35,083 bases of DNA from Polaromonas sp. (GTDB taxonomy: Bacteria; Pseudomonadota; Gammaproteobacteria; Burkholderiales; Burkholderiaceae_C): assembly GCF_012927415.1 (NCBI RefSeq), contig NZ_JABBPF010000191.1, forward strand, positions 1 through 35,083, read 5' to 3'. Shown here piece after piece: positions 1 through 9,164 of this stretch; position 1 is the stretch's first letter, and the number at the start of each line of letters is the position of its first letter. The notes below the pieces were generated by a model. The model saw only the letters and a list, made by a program, of their open reading frames with translations, made no database searches and was not told the origin of the DNA. The translations under genes and the position numbers were made by a program.

Positions 1-84
1 AAATATGTCTACCGCGTCACGGCCATGGGCTTTGGTCCGCGCGTTGATATCCAGGCGGTTTTGCAAATGATTTACAGAGATTGA
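1..84 (+). CDS. pilX: Type IV pilus assembly protein PilX, C-terminal end (partial)
   Basis: An open frame enters from the left edge and stops at a TGA, leaving 27 residues. The tail reads YRVTAMGFG and later LQMIYRD, the usual end of PilX-type minor pilins (a beta strand with RVTA-G-G followed by a conserved L-Q-IYR). PilX primes pilus assembly together with the other minor pilins and PilY1. It lies 16 bases ahead of pilY1, as expected in a pilVWXY1E operon. The call rests on a short tail plus position, so it is likely but not certain. Confidence 0.6.
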   Translation, partial: KYVYRVTAMGFGPRVDIQAVLQMIYRD

Positions 85-100
85 AGGACACAAGGCCATC

Positions 101-3100
101 ATGCAAAGCACCCCATCCACTCACGCCTCTGTAGCCATGACATCATCCATCGCAACAAAAACGGGTACTTCAACCCGGCATTCAATGCTGGCGCACGCGC
201 TACGCAAGCGCTGGTTGCCGCTGGCGACTTTGCTGTCTCTGGTTCTCGGCGTGACCCTTGTCATCGGCCAGAGCGTGCCGCCCAGCATTCCTGCCATCAG
301 CCTTTCCGCCGACCCGCTATTCGCAGCCACAGGCGGAGACAAACCAGTAATGGCGCTGGCTTTATCCGTCGAGTTCCCTACCGTCGGAGCACAATACCTG
401 ACCTCTGGATCGACAGATGCAACCTACAGCAATCTGAACGAATATCTTGGGTATTACGACGCTGAAAGCTGCTACAACTACAACGATGCCCCGACAGAAA
501 CCCCGGCTACAGGTTTAACCGCCGCTGATTACAAGCGCTTTGATCGCAGTGCGCCAAGCGGAACCGGTACAAGTCTTCATATGTGTAGCAATGCCTTTAG
601 CGGCAATTTTTTGAACTGGGCCTCCAGTTCTGCCATCGACATGATGCGCCTCGCGCTTTCCGGTGGCGACCGATATATTGACACGACCAACCTGACGATT
701 CTGCAAAGGGCGGTCATTCCGAATGGTGACCCGGTCTGTATGTGGAACAGCAGCAACTTTCCGGCCAAGCAACTCCAAAAAGATGGCGGCGGCTCAGGGA
801 AGTATTGGGGTGCTGTTCCCACGGCAATGGTGACGCAGGCGGCAGGCAGCGACATTTGGGTGGGCAACACGCTGAACCGAATTTATTTCGGCACCAGCGC
901 TACCGGGAGTTGCAACAATACGGGCGCTTACGTCTTGGGCGCACCAACAACTGCAAGCCCGAGTTATGGGCCGGTTAGCAACAGCAATGGAAAGTTGCCT
1001 AGGGATGCCGTTTCTTGTGCAAATGAAAATGGAAACTGCAGCTTCAGCGGTATCAAAGAAGTCTGGTATGGAGACGAAGGCAGCAAGAAATTTAACAAAG
1101 TCCAGGCGTCTGAGGGTATCGCCTGTACCAATGCCATATTCGGCGATCCGATTAGTGGAACCGCAAAGAAATGCTATTACCGCGACACTGACGGCTCATG
1201 GGCACCACCAGCAGCATCTGCAAACCTGAACTCAGAGGGTTATTTCTTTTCACGGGTGCAGGTATGCAATGTGGCGTCCGGCACGCTGCAGGATGTTCGG
1301 GACTACGGCTTGTGCAAGCAATACCCCAATGGGAACTTCAAGCCCACAGGCAGCATTCAAAAATACAGCGATCAGTTGCGGCTAGCGGCATTTGGCTATC
1401 TGATGGATCAGACAGCCAGCTACGACAATGGTCGTTATGGTGGTGTTCTGCGTGCTCCAATCAAATATGTAGGCGCAAAAACGTTCAGTACCACCGGACA
1501 GGACAATACTGCAACGGGCGGAAACCCGAATGCAGAATGGAATTTAAGCACTGGCGTATTTAATACCAACCCCGACGGCGACACCACGCAAGCAACACCT
1601 ATAAGCGGTGTCATCAACTACTTGAATAAATTTGGCCGTACTGGCCCGGTAGCCGGCCGATATAAAAAATACGACGCCGTCGGTGAACTGCATTACGAAG
1701 TTTTGCGTTATCTTCAAGGACTGCAGCCAACAGCGGATGCCGTCAGTAATATTACAACTGACATGTATGACGGGTTTCCAGCATCAACCACCTGGGCTGA
1801 CCCCTATGGTGATGGCCGCTCCTCCACCGCTGATTATTCATGCTTGAAAAGCAATATCGTGGTGATCGGCGATATTCATACCCACGATGGCAACAGATTA
1901 CCCACAGCCAGTGCGGCCAACAACATACTGGATATTGACTATTGGCGCTCGATCGTCCAATCATTTGAGAAAAATCAATCTGTTTCTTATACAGACGGTC
2001 AGGGCGCATCCCAAACCACCGGTAACCCTAACGGCACTAACAACAGTGTTCCGTCGGATAGCAAAACAAGTCAGATTCTTGGTACCAGCTACTGGGGACA
2101 CAGTCACGATATTCGCGGTACCAACTGGACGGGAAGCCCGAGCCTGCAAAGGCCAGGGCTTCGGACCAAATCATTTTTCTTCGACGTAAACGAATACGGT
2201 GAGTCGTCAGTCGCAGCCAACCGGCAATATAGCAACCAGTTTTTCACGGCTGCCAAGTACGGCGGCTATGAATCCAATGCAGGAAATATCGGCGGAAAAC
2301 CCTACAATACTTTTGGAAATCCGTTCAAGCGCCAGAATGGCACTAACGACAATAACGTCTGGCAAGATCCTACCCGCCCCGGCGAGGCCAGTACTTATTA
2401 CCTTCAAAGCAGCGCAAGGGGTGTACTCAGTGCGTTCGACAGTATTTTCAGCCGCTCGTCCACGAGCGCCCGGAGCATTGCCGGCGCCGCGACTTCCGGG
2501 AAATCGCTGTCCCCAACCGGCAGCAATACAATTTACCAAGCCGCTTTTGATACCTCCGACTGGTCGGGCGATGTACTGTCAGTCCCGCTTAGCGTCACGG
2601 GAACCAGCACAGTGAGCGTAGGCGCCGCCAACTGGAGCGCGGCGGCCCGCCTTAATCTGCTTACCACGCCGGCTACGACCCGCAACATCGTGATTGGCAT
2701 GCCGGGTGCAGCAGCAAATCCTGTAGCCACCGCATTCACCTGGAGTGCCATTGGCGCCGCTATGCAAGGCAATCTTCAAAAACTCACGCCGGCGTCGGCA
2801 ACTGATGTTTTGGGGCAAGATCGCCTTAATTACCTGCGAGGTGACCGGTCCAACGAAGGGACGACTTTCCGCACCAGGACCAAACTGCTGGGTGATATCG
2901 TCAACTCGGGAATCGCATTTTCGGGAACGCCTACTGCGAGCGTCTCGAGCACGGCTGCGTATGCATCGTTTTACGCCACCAACGCAGCACGCACTCCAGC
3001 CCTCTTTGTGGGCGCCAACGACGGAATGCTCCACGCTTTCAATGCCAACAACGGAGACGAATTGTTCGGCTACATCCCCAGCTGGATGGCCACGAAACTG

Positions 3101-4570
3101 GCGGCTTTGACAAGCAAAACCTACCCAAACAACCATCAGGCTTATGTGGATGGCACCCCCGCCGTCGCGGAAGCCCAGGTTGGCTCCGCAGGCACAGCCG
3201 CTGACTGGAAGACGGTATTGGTGTCTGGAACGGGTGCGGGTGGTTCCGGCGTCTTTGCGCTTGATGTGACAGACCCCACAGCATTTTCAGCATCCAAGGT
3301 CATGTGGGAATTTACGCGTACTGACGATGCAGACCTGGGCTACGTTGTGGGCCGCCCGCAAATTCTCAAGCTGCGTACCAGCGCCCCAGGTGCGACGACA
3401 GCGACCTATCGCTGGTTTGCGGTAGTCGCCAGCGGCGTGAGCAATTACGTTGCTGACCCGCTGTTTGGTAACGCCTTCAGCGCTACCGGTAACCCAGCGT
3501 TGTTCTTGCTTGCGCTGGACAAAGCAGCAGGAGCCACATGGACTGCCGGGACAAACTACTACAAAATTTCCATTCCGGTTGACAGCACCCTGAGCACCAC
3601 CACCACCACCGTAACCGGCACCGGCACAGGTTTGATAAATTTCCAGCCTATTACGGCTGGCACAGCCGGGGAACTCACGCAAATTTACATGGGTGATTTG
3701 CACGGAAAAGTCTGGAAGCTTGACTTCGCGACGCGCGGGGAAACGGAATGGACCATGGACAAACTGTCGACCTTCAAAAAAGGCAGCTCGGCACCATTCA
3801 CACCCTATCCACTGTTCATCGCACAGACTGCGGCTGGTGGCGTGCAAGCTATTTCAATGGCGCCTGCAGTAGTGCCAGGACCTATCCTGAACGGCATCAA
3901 GACGACTTACGTCGCTTTTGTCACCGGAAAATATCTGGAATCATCCGACAAAACGTCCACTGCACAAAACTCGATCTATGAAGTCTTTGACAACGGATCA
4001 ACCGGGGGCGACAGCACCCCGGTCGGTGCCAGCGCTATCTCCGGCCGGGGCCGCCTCAAGGCGGGCACAGTGGACACGTCAACTGGGTTGGTGAATGTTG
4101 CGACTTTCACATGGGGCCGGGCCACCAGCGACGCCGATGCCACGCAACGCTCCGGTTTCTATGCAGATTTTCCCGTGTCCGGAGAGCGGGGAATCAGCGA
4201 TATGACCGTAGCAGGAAATTCTTTGCTTTTCAGCAGTTTGATACCCGCATCGTCGGGCGCGGCAGGCTCATGCGCGGCGGCTGGCGGAGATGGCAAGTTT
4301 TATTCGATTAATTACCTGACCGGCAAAGGTACGTTCAATAACTCTACCGTCGGTATACCGGGGACTCAAATCCTGTTCGACTTACCCGCCGCAACTGTTT
4401 ACAAGAAAAGCAACACAACTGGTCAAAGGATCAAGACGGTCGTTCAACAGGTGTTGCAGCCAGGCTCGCTTGGTGTGGCCACGGGCGGCACGGTGACCAC
4501 CGACTTTATTGCCGGTCGCTTGAGCTGGCGGCAAATCAACAACTATCAAGACCTGAAGAACGCACCATGA
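101..4570 (+). CDS. pilY1: PilY1-like type IV pilus tip-associated protein
   Basis: This 1489-residue protein has a charged N-terminus, then a hydrophobic export segment at about residues 37-56. A long variable region follows, and the C-terminal third is a PilY1/PilC beta-propeller. Propeller signatures are FVGANDGMLHAFN-NNGDELFGYIP (about 970-990), a VDGTP strand, SGTGAGGSGVFALDVTDP and YMGDLHGKVWKLDF (about 1196-1209). PilY1 proteins sit with minor pilins at the pilus tip and influence extension, retraction and adhesion. An RGD tripeptide is at 913-915. The aspartate-rich calcium loop that usually precedes the IYxGDxxGxxWKxD strand is replaced by a Gly/Thr/Ala stretch. The gene overlaps pilE by four bases (ATGA). 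The ATG has an AAGG a few bases upstream. Confidence 0.93.
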   Translation: MQSTPSTHASVAMTSSIATKTGTSTRHSMLAHALRKRWLPLATLLSLVLGVTLVIGQSVPPSIPAISLSADPLFAATGGDKPVMALALSVEFPTVGAQYLTSGSTDATYSNLNEYLGYYDAESCYNYNDAPTETPATGLTAADYKRFDRSAPSGTGTSLHMCSNAFSGNFLNWASSSAIDMMRLALSGGDRYIDTTNLTILQRAVIPNGDPVCMWNSSNFPAKQLQKDGGGSGKYWGAVPTAMVTQAAGSDIWVGNTLNRIYFGTSATGSCNNTGAYVLGAPTTASPSYGPVSNSNGKLPRDAVSCANENGNCSFSGIKEVWYGDEGSKKFNKVQASEGIACTNAIFGDPISGTAKKCYYRDTDGSWAPPAASANLNSEGYFFSRVQVCNVASGTLQDVRDYGLCKQYPNGNFKPTGSIQKYSDQLRLAAFGYLMDQTASYDNGRYGGVLRAPIKYVGAKTFSTTGQDNTATGGNPNAEWNLSTGVFNTNPDGDTTQATPISGVINYLNKFGRTGPVAGRYKKYDAVGELHYEVLRYLQGLQPTADAVSNITTDMYDGFPASTTWADPYGDGRSSTADYSCLKSNIVVIGDIHTHDGNRLPTASAANNILDIDYWRSIVQSFEKNQSVSYTDGQGASQTTGNPNGTNNSVPSDSKTSQILGTSYWGHSHDIRGTNWTGSPSLQRPGLRTKSFFFDVNEYGESSVAANRQYSNQFFTAAKYGGYESNAGNIGGKPYNTFGNPFKRQNGTNDNNVWQDPTRPGEASTYYLQSSARGVLSAFDSIFSRSSTSARSIAGAATSGKSLSPTGSNTIYQAAFDTSDWSGDVLSVPLSVTGTSTVSVGAANWSAAARLNLLTTPATTRNIVIGMPGAAANPVATAFTWSAIGAAMQGNLQKLTPASATDVLGQDRLNYLRGDRSNEGTTFRTRTKLLGDIVNSGIAFSGTPTASVSSTAAYASFYATNAARTPALFVGANDGMLHAFNANNGDELFGYIPSWMATKLAALTSKTYPNNHQAYVDGTPAVAEAQVGSAGTAADWKTVLVSGTGAGGSGVFALDVTDPTAFSASKVMWEFTRTDDADLGYVVGRPQILKLRTSAPGATTATYRWFAVVASGVSNYVADPLFGNAFSATGNPALFLLALDKAAGATWTAGTNYYKISIPVDSTLSTTTTTVTGTGTGLINFQPITAGTAGELTQIYMGDLHGKVWKLDFATRGETEWTMDKLSTFKKGSSAPFTPYPLFIAQTAAGGVQAISMAPAVVPGPILNGIKTTYVAFVTGKYLESSDKTSTAQNSIYEVFDNGSTGGDSTPVGASAISGRGRLKAGTVDTSTGLVNVATFTWGRATSDADATQRSGFYADFPVSGERGISDMTVAGNSLLFSSLIPASSGAAGSCAAAGGDGKFYSINYLTGKGTFNNSTVGIPGTQILFDLPAATVYKKSNTTGQRIKTVVQQVLQPGSLGVATGGTVTTDFIAGRLSWRQINNYQDLKNAP

Positions 4571-5073
4571 AATCATTGCGCATGCGAGGCTTTACCCTGA
4601 TTGAGTTGATGATCGTCGTGGCTATTGTTGCCATCCTGGCGTCCATCGCCTATCCTGCTTACACCAATTCCGTTTTGAAAGGCAAGCGGGCGCAAGGCCG
4701 CACTGCACTGGCCGAGTTGATGCAGCAACAAGAGCGCTACATGACACAAAGAAACTGTTATCTGGGTTTCACTACCTTAGCCAGCTTCGTCGCTACCGCC
4801 AGTGCGCCCTCCCCGTCAACAGACTGCGGCGGGGTCACGGCAACGGCTGTGCCCTTCAAGACCTTCTCTGGAGACAATCAGTCTAGCGCCGCGTACAAGC
4901 TGACTGCAGATACCTGTCCGGCTACCGGTGGTGGCACGCTTGCCATCTCCGAATGCGTTCGTGTCAATGCCGAGCCCGTCGGCACCGACCCCGTAGCCGG
5001 TACGCTCTGGATGACGAGTACCGGAAAGAAAGGTTGCTCGGGCACGGGCGCCGCTACGCTGTGCTGGCCATGA
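4567..5073 (+). CDS. pilE: Type IV minor pilin PilE
   Basis: This 168-residue prepilin has a short leader ending in glycine 8. The type III signal FTLIELMIVVAIVAILASIAYP follows from residue 9, with the conserved glutamate at mature position 5. PilD would cleave and methylate after G8. The basic alpha-helix continues with a QERYMTQRNCY segment typical of PilE-class minor pilins of beta- and gammaproteobacteria. Six cysteines in the globular part could form disulfides. The start overlaps the pilY1 stop (ATGA) and the stop overlaps the next pilin start, so translation is probably coupled. Position after pilY1 favours minor pilin PilE over the major pilin PilA. Confidence 0.88.
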   Translation: MKSLRMRGFTLIELMIVVAIVAILASIAYPAYTNSVLKGKRAQGRTALAELMQQQERYMTQRNCYLGFTTLASFVATASAPSPSTDCGGVTATAVPFKTFSGDNQSSAAYKLTADTCPATGGGTLAISECVRVNAEPVGTDPVAGTLWMTSTGKKGCSGTGAATLCWP

Positions 5074-5648
5074 TCGTGTACAAACAGCGGGACCGGGGTT
5101 TTACCCTGATTGAACTGATGGTCACCCTGGCCATTGCGGCGGTGCTGCTGTTGGTAGCGATACCAAGCATGACGGCCTACAAGCGCAATGCAGAACTCAC
5201 TTCGGCCACCAACACCCTGCTTTCAGCCATCAACGGAGCGCGAGGTGAGGCCATGAAACGGGGCATGTACGCCATGGTAGTGCCGGCGGACGGCGCCGAC
5301 TGGAACACCGGCTGGATCGTCTTTGTAGACAAGAACAGGAGCCAGGCTTACGACGCTACGGTAGATCAAACTGTCTTGAATCAGGGTCCACTACCAGGAT
5401 ATTTCAGCGTCACAGGCAACGGTACTGCGGCCACGGGGAGCGCACCCTACATCATGTTCGATGCATCGGGCTATTCAAAAACAAAGAGCAGCAGTTTCGG
5501 GGACCTGACCCTCACCCTGACCCGTACAGATCTCTCTGGATCAGCGCTGGACGATCAAACACGCCGGGTTGTGGTTGCCAAAACCGGCCGCACCCGAACC
5601 TGCAGGCCATCGACCGATGCCAGTTGCACGGTTAGTGCCAGTCAATAG
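5070..5648 (+). CDS. fimT: FimT/GspH-type pseudopilin
   Basis: This prepilin of 192 residues has leader MIVYKQRDRG, cleavage before FTLIELMVTLAIAAVLLLVAIP, and the GspH/FimT C-terminal pattern ending in VVVAKTGRTRTC. Proteins of this family are minor pilins at the tip complex of type IV pili, and some members bind DNA for uptake. The ATG at 5070 is chosen over an upstream in-frame start because it overlaps the pilE stop and puts the leader at normal length. It closes the pilus operon, and ribD begins 12 bases later. A GspH-type pilus or type II secretion role cannot be separated by sequence alone, but the pilY1-pilE context favours the pilus. Confidence 0.82.
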   Translation: MIVYKQRDRGFTLIELMVTLAIAAVLLLVAIPSMTAYKRNAELTSATNTLLSAINGARGEAMKRGMYAMVVPADGADWNTGWIVFVDKNRSQAYDATVDQTVLNQGPLPGYFSVTGNGTAATGSAPYIMFDASGYSKTKSSSFGDLTLTLTRTDLSGSALDDQTRRVVVAKTGRTRTCRPSTDASCTVSASQ

Positions 5649-5660
5649 CGTTTTGTACTG

Positions 5661-6773
5661 ATGCCAGAAACTGAAGACGAAAATTTTTTTAAATTTCTCA
5701 TGACGCTGGCGAAGGAAGCAGTGTGCATCGCCTCGCCGAATCCACGTGTTGGGTGCATGCTGGTGGCAGCCGACGGCAAGCTCCTGGGAGCCGGTCATAC
5801 TCAGCAAGCCAGTGGCCCCCACGCCGAGATCATGGCTCTGCGCGATGCGGCAACGCTGGGCCATTCCGTCCAGGGCGCCACCGCCTATGTCACCCTGGAG
5901 CCCTGCTCTCACCACGGCCGCACCGGCCCCTGCTGCGATGCGCTCATCGCAGCCGGCATCAAAAAGGTGGTCGCCTCGATTGCAGACCCCAATCCACTTG
6001 TATCAGGCCAGGGCTTCGCGCGCCTGCGTGCAGCGGGCATTGAGGTGCAAGTCGGCCCCGGCGCGGCGGAGTCGCGCGAATTGAACAGCGGCTTTTTCAG
6101 TCGCATGATCCGCAAAACGCCCTGGGTTCGCATGAAAATCGCCGCCTCGCTCGATGGCACGATCGCGCTGGTCAACGGGCAAAGCCAGTGGATCACATCG
6201 CCCGAAGCCCGCGCAGATGGTCACGCCTGGCGGGCCCGCTCCTGTGCAGTGCTGACCGGAATTGGCACGGTGCTGCAGGACAACCCCCGGCTTGACGTTC
6301 GCCTGGTAGAGACAGCTCGGCAACCTTACCGGGTGATTGTCGACAGCCGCCTGCAGACACCACCCGAAGCCGCCATCTTTAAGGCCGGCGGTCCCGTCTG
6401 GATCTACAGCGCAACGCATGACGCGGCCAAAGAAATTGCCTTGGCGACCATGGGCGCAACAGTCACCTGTTTGCCGGACGCACACGGGAAAGTGGATTTG
6501 GTTGCCATGATGACCGATCTGGCGCGCCGCGAAATCAATGAACTACATGTCGAAGCCGGCAGCAAGCTCAATGGTTCGCTGATTAGCGCAGGCCTGATCG
6601 ACGAATTTCTGCTTTATCTGGCCCCCAAACTTCTCGGACCCGGCTCGGGGATGGCGTCTTTTGGACCGCTGCAGGCGCTTTCCGAAGCGCTTGAACTGCA
6701 ATATCAATCCGCCGACAGGGTGGGTGCCGATTTACGAATCATCGCGCGCGTCGTCGGACGGGAACAGTTCTAG
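5661..6773 (+). CDS. ribD: Riboflavin biosynthesis deaminase/reductase RibD
   Basis: This 370-residue bifunctional enzyme carries out steps two and three of riboflavin synthesis, deaminating the pyrimidine from GTP and then reducing its ribosyl side chain with NADPH. The N-terminal cytidine-deaminase-like domain shows PNPRVG (26-31), HAE at 54-56 with the proton-shuttling Glu56, and zinc ligands His54, Cys82 and Cys91 in PCSHHGRTGPC. The reductase domain begins near residue 150 with RMKIAASLDGTIAL and ends with an HVEAGSKLNGSLI block. The first ATG gives the usual distance to PNPRVG, although its ribosome binding site is poor. It is followed by ribE, ribBX and ribH. Confidence 0.95.
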   Translation: MPETEDENFFKFLMTLAKEAVCIASPNPRVGCMLVAADGKLLGAGHTQQASGPHAEIMALRDAATLGHSVQGATAYVTLEPCSHHGRTGPCCDALIAAGIKKVVASIADPNPLVSGQGFARLRAAGIEVQVGPGAAESRELNSGFFSRMIRKTPWVRMKIAASLDGTIALVNGQSQWITSPEARADGHAWRARSCAVLTGIGTVLQDNPRLDVRLVETARQPYRVIVDSRLQTPPEAAIFKAGGPVWIYSATHDAAKEIALATMGATVTCLPDAHGKVDLVAMMTDLARREINELHVEAGSKLNGSLISAGLIDEFLLYLAPKLLGPGSGMASFGPLQALSEALELQYQSADRVGADLRIIARVVGREQF

Positions 6774-6820
6774 CGGAATATATCTCAGGGGGTAAAACAG
6801 CGCGCTGGCAGCTTTTTTCC

Positions 6821-6836
6821 AGGCCTTTCGAGGCCT
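6821..6836 (+). other. UUCG-capped hairpin upstream of ribE
   Basis: The sequence AGGCCT-TTCG-AGGCCT forms a perfect 6-bp GC-rich stem capped by a UUCG tetraloop, 40 bases before the ribE start. There is no T-run after it on either strand, so it is not a classical intrinsic terminator. It could stabilise or process the mRNA between ribD and ribE. No FMN riboswitch-like conserved core is seen in the 103-base gap. Confidence 0.45.
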
Positions 6837-6876
6837 TGTACGGCGACCGGACTCGTTTCCCTGCGAAAATAGTGGA

Positions 6877-7536
6877 ATGTTTACCGGAATTATTACCGGC
6901 GTGGGGAGCATAGTCGCCAACCATAGCCTGGGCAGCTCTTCAAATCATGGCAAGCAAATCACGATCCAAACGCCAGCGGGCTATCTCGATGACGTGGGTT
7001 TGGGTGACAGCATTGCACTCAACGGCGCCTGCATGACGGCCACGGCACTGGACAAGGCCAACAACCGCTTCACCATCGATATTTCGGCTGAGTCACTCGC
7101 GAAGACTTGCGGCCTGGCTGAAACCGGCATCATCAATCTTGAAAAAGCGTTGCGTGCGCATGACCGGCTCGGCGGCCACATCGTGGCGGGCCATGTGGAC
7201 GGCATAGGCACGGTCACCCATTTCGCTCAGGTCGGTGAAAGCTGGGAGCTGCGCATTCGAGCGCCCCAGGAACTGGGCAAATACATGGCCTACAAGGGTT
7301 CCATCACCGTCAATGGCGCAAGCCTGACGGTTAACCGGGTTACCGACCTGGCTGGTGACGCTGAAAATGCCGCTTTTTGCGAAATCAGCATGAACCTCAT
7401 TCCCCACACGGTTCAAAACACGGCGCTCAGCGAGCTAGCCAAAAATTCTGAGGTCAATCTGGAAATTGACCTGATTGCGCGCTATGTCGAACGCATGCTC
7501 AAAGACACCCAATCACAACTGCCCCTCAAACAATGA
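6877..7536 (+). CDS. ribE: Riboflavin synthase alpha subunit RibE
   Basis: This 219-residue enzyme dismutates two molecules of 6,7-dimethyl-8-ribityllumazine to riboflavin and a pyrimidine. It starts with the family signature [10 protein letters not shown] and consists of two tandem lumazine-binding barrels, the second starting around residue 98 at [19 protein letters not shown]. The N-terminal phenylalanine and threonine that reach the active site are present. Length is typical (about 200-220). The last bases overlap the next gene (ATGA), showing tight coupling with ribBX. Confidence 0.96.
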   Translation: MFTGIITGVGSIVANHSLGSSSNHGKQITIQTPAGYLDDVGLGDSIALNGACMTATALDKANNRFTIDISAESLAKTCGLAETGIINLEKALRAHDRLGGHIVAGHVDGIGTVTHFAQVGESWELRIRAPQELGKYMAYKGSITVNGASLTVNRVTDLAGDAENAAFCEISMNLIPHTVQNTALSELAKNSEVNLEIDLIARYVERMLKDTQSQLPLKQ

Positions 7537-8639
7537 CCACTCCAATTTCCCCTGTCGAAGACATCGTGGCAGACATGCGCGCCGGTCGCATGGTTATTCT
7601 GGTTGACGAGGAAGACCGCGAAAACGAGGGAGACCTGGTGCTGGCGGCCGACCACGTCACGCCTGAAGCGATCAACTTCATGGCGCGCTTTGGCCGTGGC
7701 CTGATTTGCCTGACGTTGACGCGGGAGCGTTGTGAGTTGCTGCATCTCCCGCCCATGGCAGCCAGCAACGGAGCTCAATACTCAACCGCCTTCACCGTCT
7801 CCATTGAAGCCGCTGAAGGCGTCACCACCGGCATTTCCGCAGCCGACCGTTCACGCACGGTGCAAGCCGCCGTTGCAAAAAATGCCAGGGTCAGCGACCT
7901 GGTGCAACCGGGCCACATCTTTCCGCTGCAGGCGGTCGATGGCGGCGTATTGATGCGGGCCGGCCATACCGAGGCAGGCTGCGATCTGGCCGGCATGGCG
8001 GGTTGTTCGCCTGCTGCCGTGATTTGCGAGATCATGAACGACGACGGCACGATGGCCCGCCTGCCGGATTTGCAGCGGTTTGCCGCAGAGCATGGCCTGA
8101 AAATCGGCACGATTGCCGATCTCATTGAACACCGCAGCCGCAACGAATCGCTGATTGAAAAAATGGGCAGCCGCGCGCTTCAAACCGCGTTCGGCGAATT
8201 CACGGCCCAGGCTTTCAGGGACAAGACCAGCCAGGCGGTGCATCTGGCCCTGGTTAAAGGGGAATGGTCGGTTGACGAAACAGTGGCCGTCCGCGTGCAC
8301 GAACCGCTGTCGGTACTTGACTTGCTTGAGACCGGCCGCTCCATGCATTCGTGGAGTCTGGACCAGGCCCTGAAACACATCGTGGACGAGGGCAAGGGGG
8401 TGGTCGTGCTGCTCAATTGCGGCGAGAGTGCGACGCAGCTGCTGGCGCAGTTCGAGGGTACTGCCCGAGCCGCCCAGGCGCCCGAGCGCGGCCGCGTTGA
8501 CTTGCGGACCTACGGCGTCGGCGCGCAAATCTTGCGCGAGTGCGGCGCGCACAAAATGATGCTCATGGGCAAGCCGCGCCGCATGCCCAGCATGACCGGC
8601 TATGGCCTCGAAATCGTCGGCTATATCGACAAAAAATAA
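7533..8639 (+). CDS. ribB: DHBP synthase RibB fused to degenerate GTP cyclohydrolase II domain (RibBX type)
   Basis: Residues 1 to about 205 are a complete 3,4-dihydroxy-2-butanone-4-phosphate synthase, with the acidic active-site loop [11 protein letters not shown] (25-35) and the [13 protein letters not shown] motif. This half makes the four-carbon unit for lumazine. The C-terminal half (about 215-368) aligns in outline with GTP cyclohydrolase II. It lacks the zinc-binding cysteines of the C-LTGD-x-C-x-C region, which here reads [18 protein letters not shown], and also the HRQEGRNIGL motif. It is therefore unlikely to open GTP. This matches the RibBX architecture described in Proteobacteria. 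A separate ribA would be needed elsewhere in the genome. Confidence 0.93.
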   Translation: MTTPISPVEDIVADMRAGRMVILVDEEDRENEGDLVLAADHVTPEAINFMARFGRGLICLTLTRERCELLHLPPMAASNGAQYSTAFTVSIEAAEGVTTGISAADRSRTVQAAVAKNARVSDLVQPGHIFPLQAVDGGVLMRAGHTEAGCDLAGMAGCSPAAVICEIMNDDGTMARLPDLQRFAAEHGLKIGTIADLIEHRSRNESLIEKMGSRALQTAFGEFTAQAFRDKTSQAVHLALVKGEWSVDETVAVRVHEPLSVLDLLETGRSMHSWSLDQALKHIVDEGKGVVVLLNCGESATQLLAQFEGTARAAQAPERGRVDLRTYGVGAQILRECGAHKMMLMGKPRRMPSMTGYGLEIVGYIDKK

Positions 8640-8665
8640 ACCAGCCGGATTAAAGGAAACTCATC

Positions 8666-9130
8666 GTGTTTGGCGCAGAAAAAGGTCTGGCTGACAAGCT
8701 TGACGGTAAAAAACTTTCCATTGGCATTGTGCAGGCGCGTTTTAATGAAAGCGTGACCAACGCCCTCGCGCAGGCCTGCAAGCAGGAGCTGCTGAGCCTG
8801 GGCGTAGAGGAAAAAAACATCACTCATGTGCTGGTGCCCGGCGCGCTGGAGGTGCCCTGTGCGTTGCAGGCACTGGCCGAAAGCGAAAAGTTCGATGCCC
8901 TCGTGGCGCTGGGCTGCATTATCCGGGGCGAAACCTACCACTTCGAATTGGTGGCCAATGAAAGCGGCTCTGCCGTGACGCGTCTGGCGCTGGACTACCA
9001 GCTGCCCATTGCAAATGCGATTTTGACGACTGAAAACCTGGTCCAGGCGCAGCAGCGCCAGGATGAAAAAGGACGTGATGCGGCGCGTGTCGCCGTCGAG
9101 ATGGCAAACCTGCTCAATGAGCTTGACTGA
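8666..9130 (+). CDS. ribH: 6,7-dimethyl-8-ribityllumazine synthase RibH
   Basis: This 154-residue enzyme condenses the pyrimidine and the dihydroxybutanone phosphate to lumazine, the last step before RibE. Motifs seen are QARFN (23-27), [11 protein letters not shown] (57-67) and GETYHFE (88-94), with the catalytic histidine at 92. The start is GTG, supported by AAGGA eight bases upstream. It sits between ribBX and nusB, an arrangement common in proteobacteria. Confidence 0.96.
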   Translation: MFGAEKGLADKLDGKKLSIGIVQARFNESVTNALAQACKQELLSLGVEEKNITHVLVPGALEVPCALQALAESEKFDALVALGCIIRGETYHFELVANESGSAVTRLALDYQLPIANAILTTENLVQAQQRQDEKGRDAARVAVEMANLLNELD

Positions 9131-9164
9131 ACATTTCTTTTATACAAAATTTAAACGGAGCTTC

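Noticed and set aside
3591..3640. ACC-rich repeat tract in pilY1 as a phase-variation site
   Set aside because: The tract encodes a Thr/Gly linker in frame, and is an imperfect trinucleotide run rather than a homopolymer. There is no evidence of slippage.
6774..6876. Possible FMN riboswitch ahead of ribE
   Set aside because: The gap is short and I see none of the conserved RFN core blocks, only a single small hairpin.
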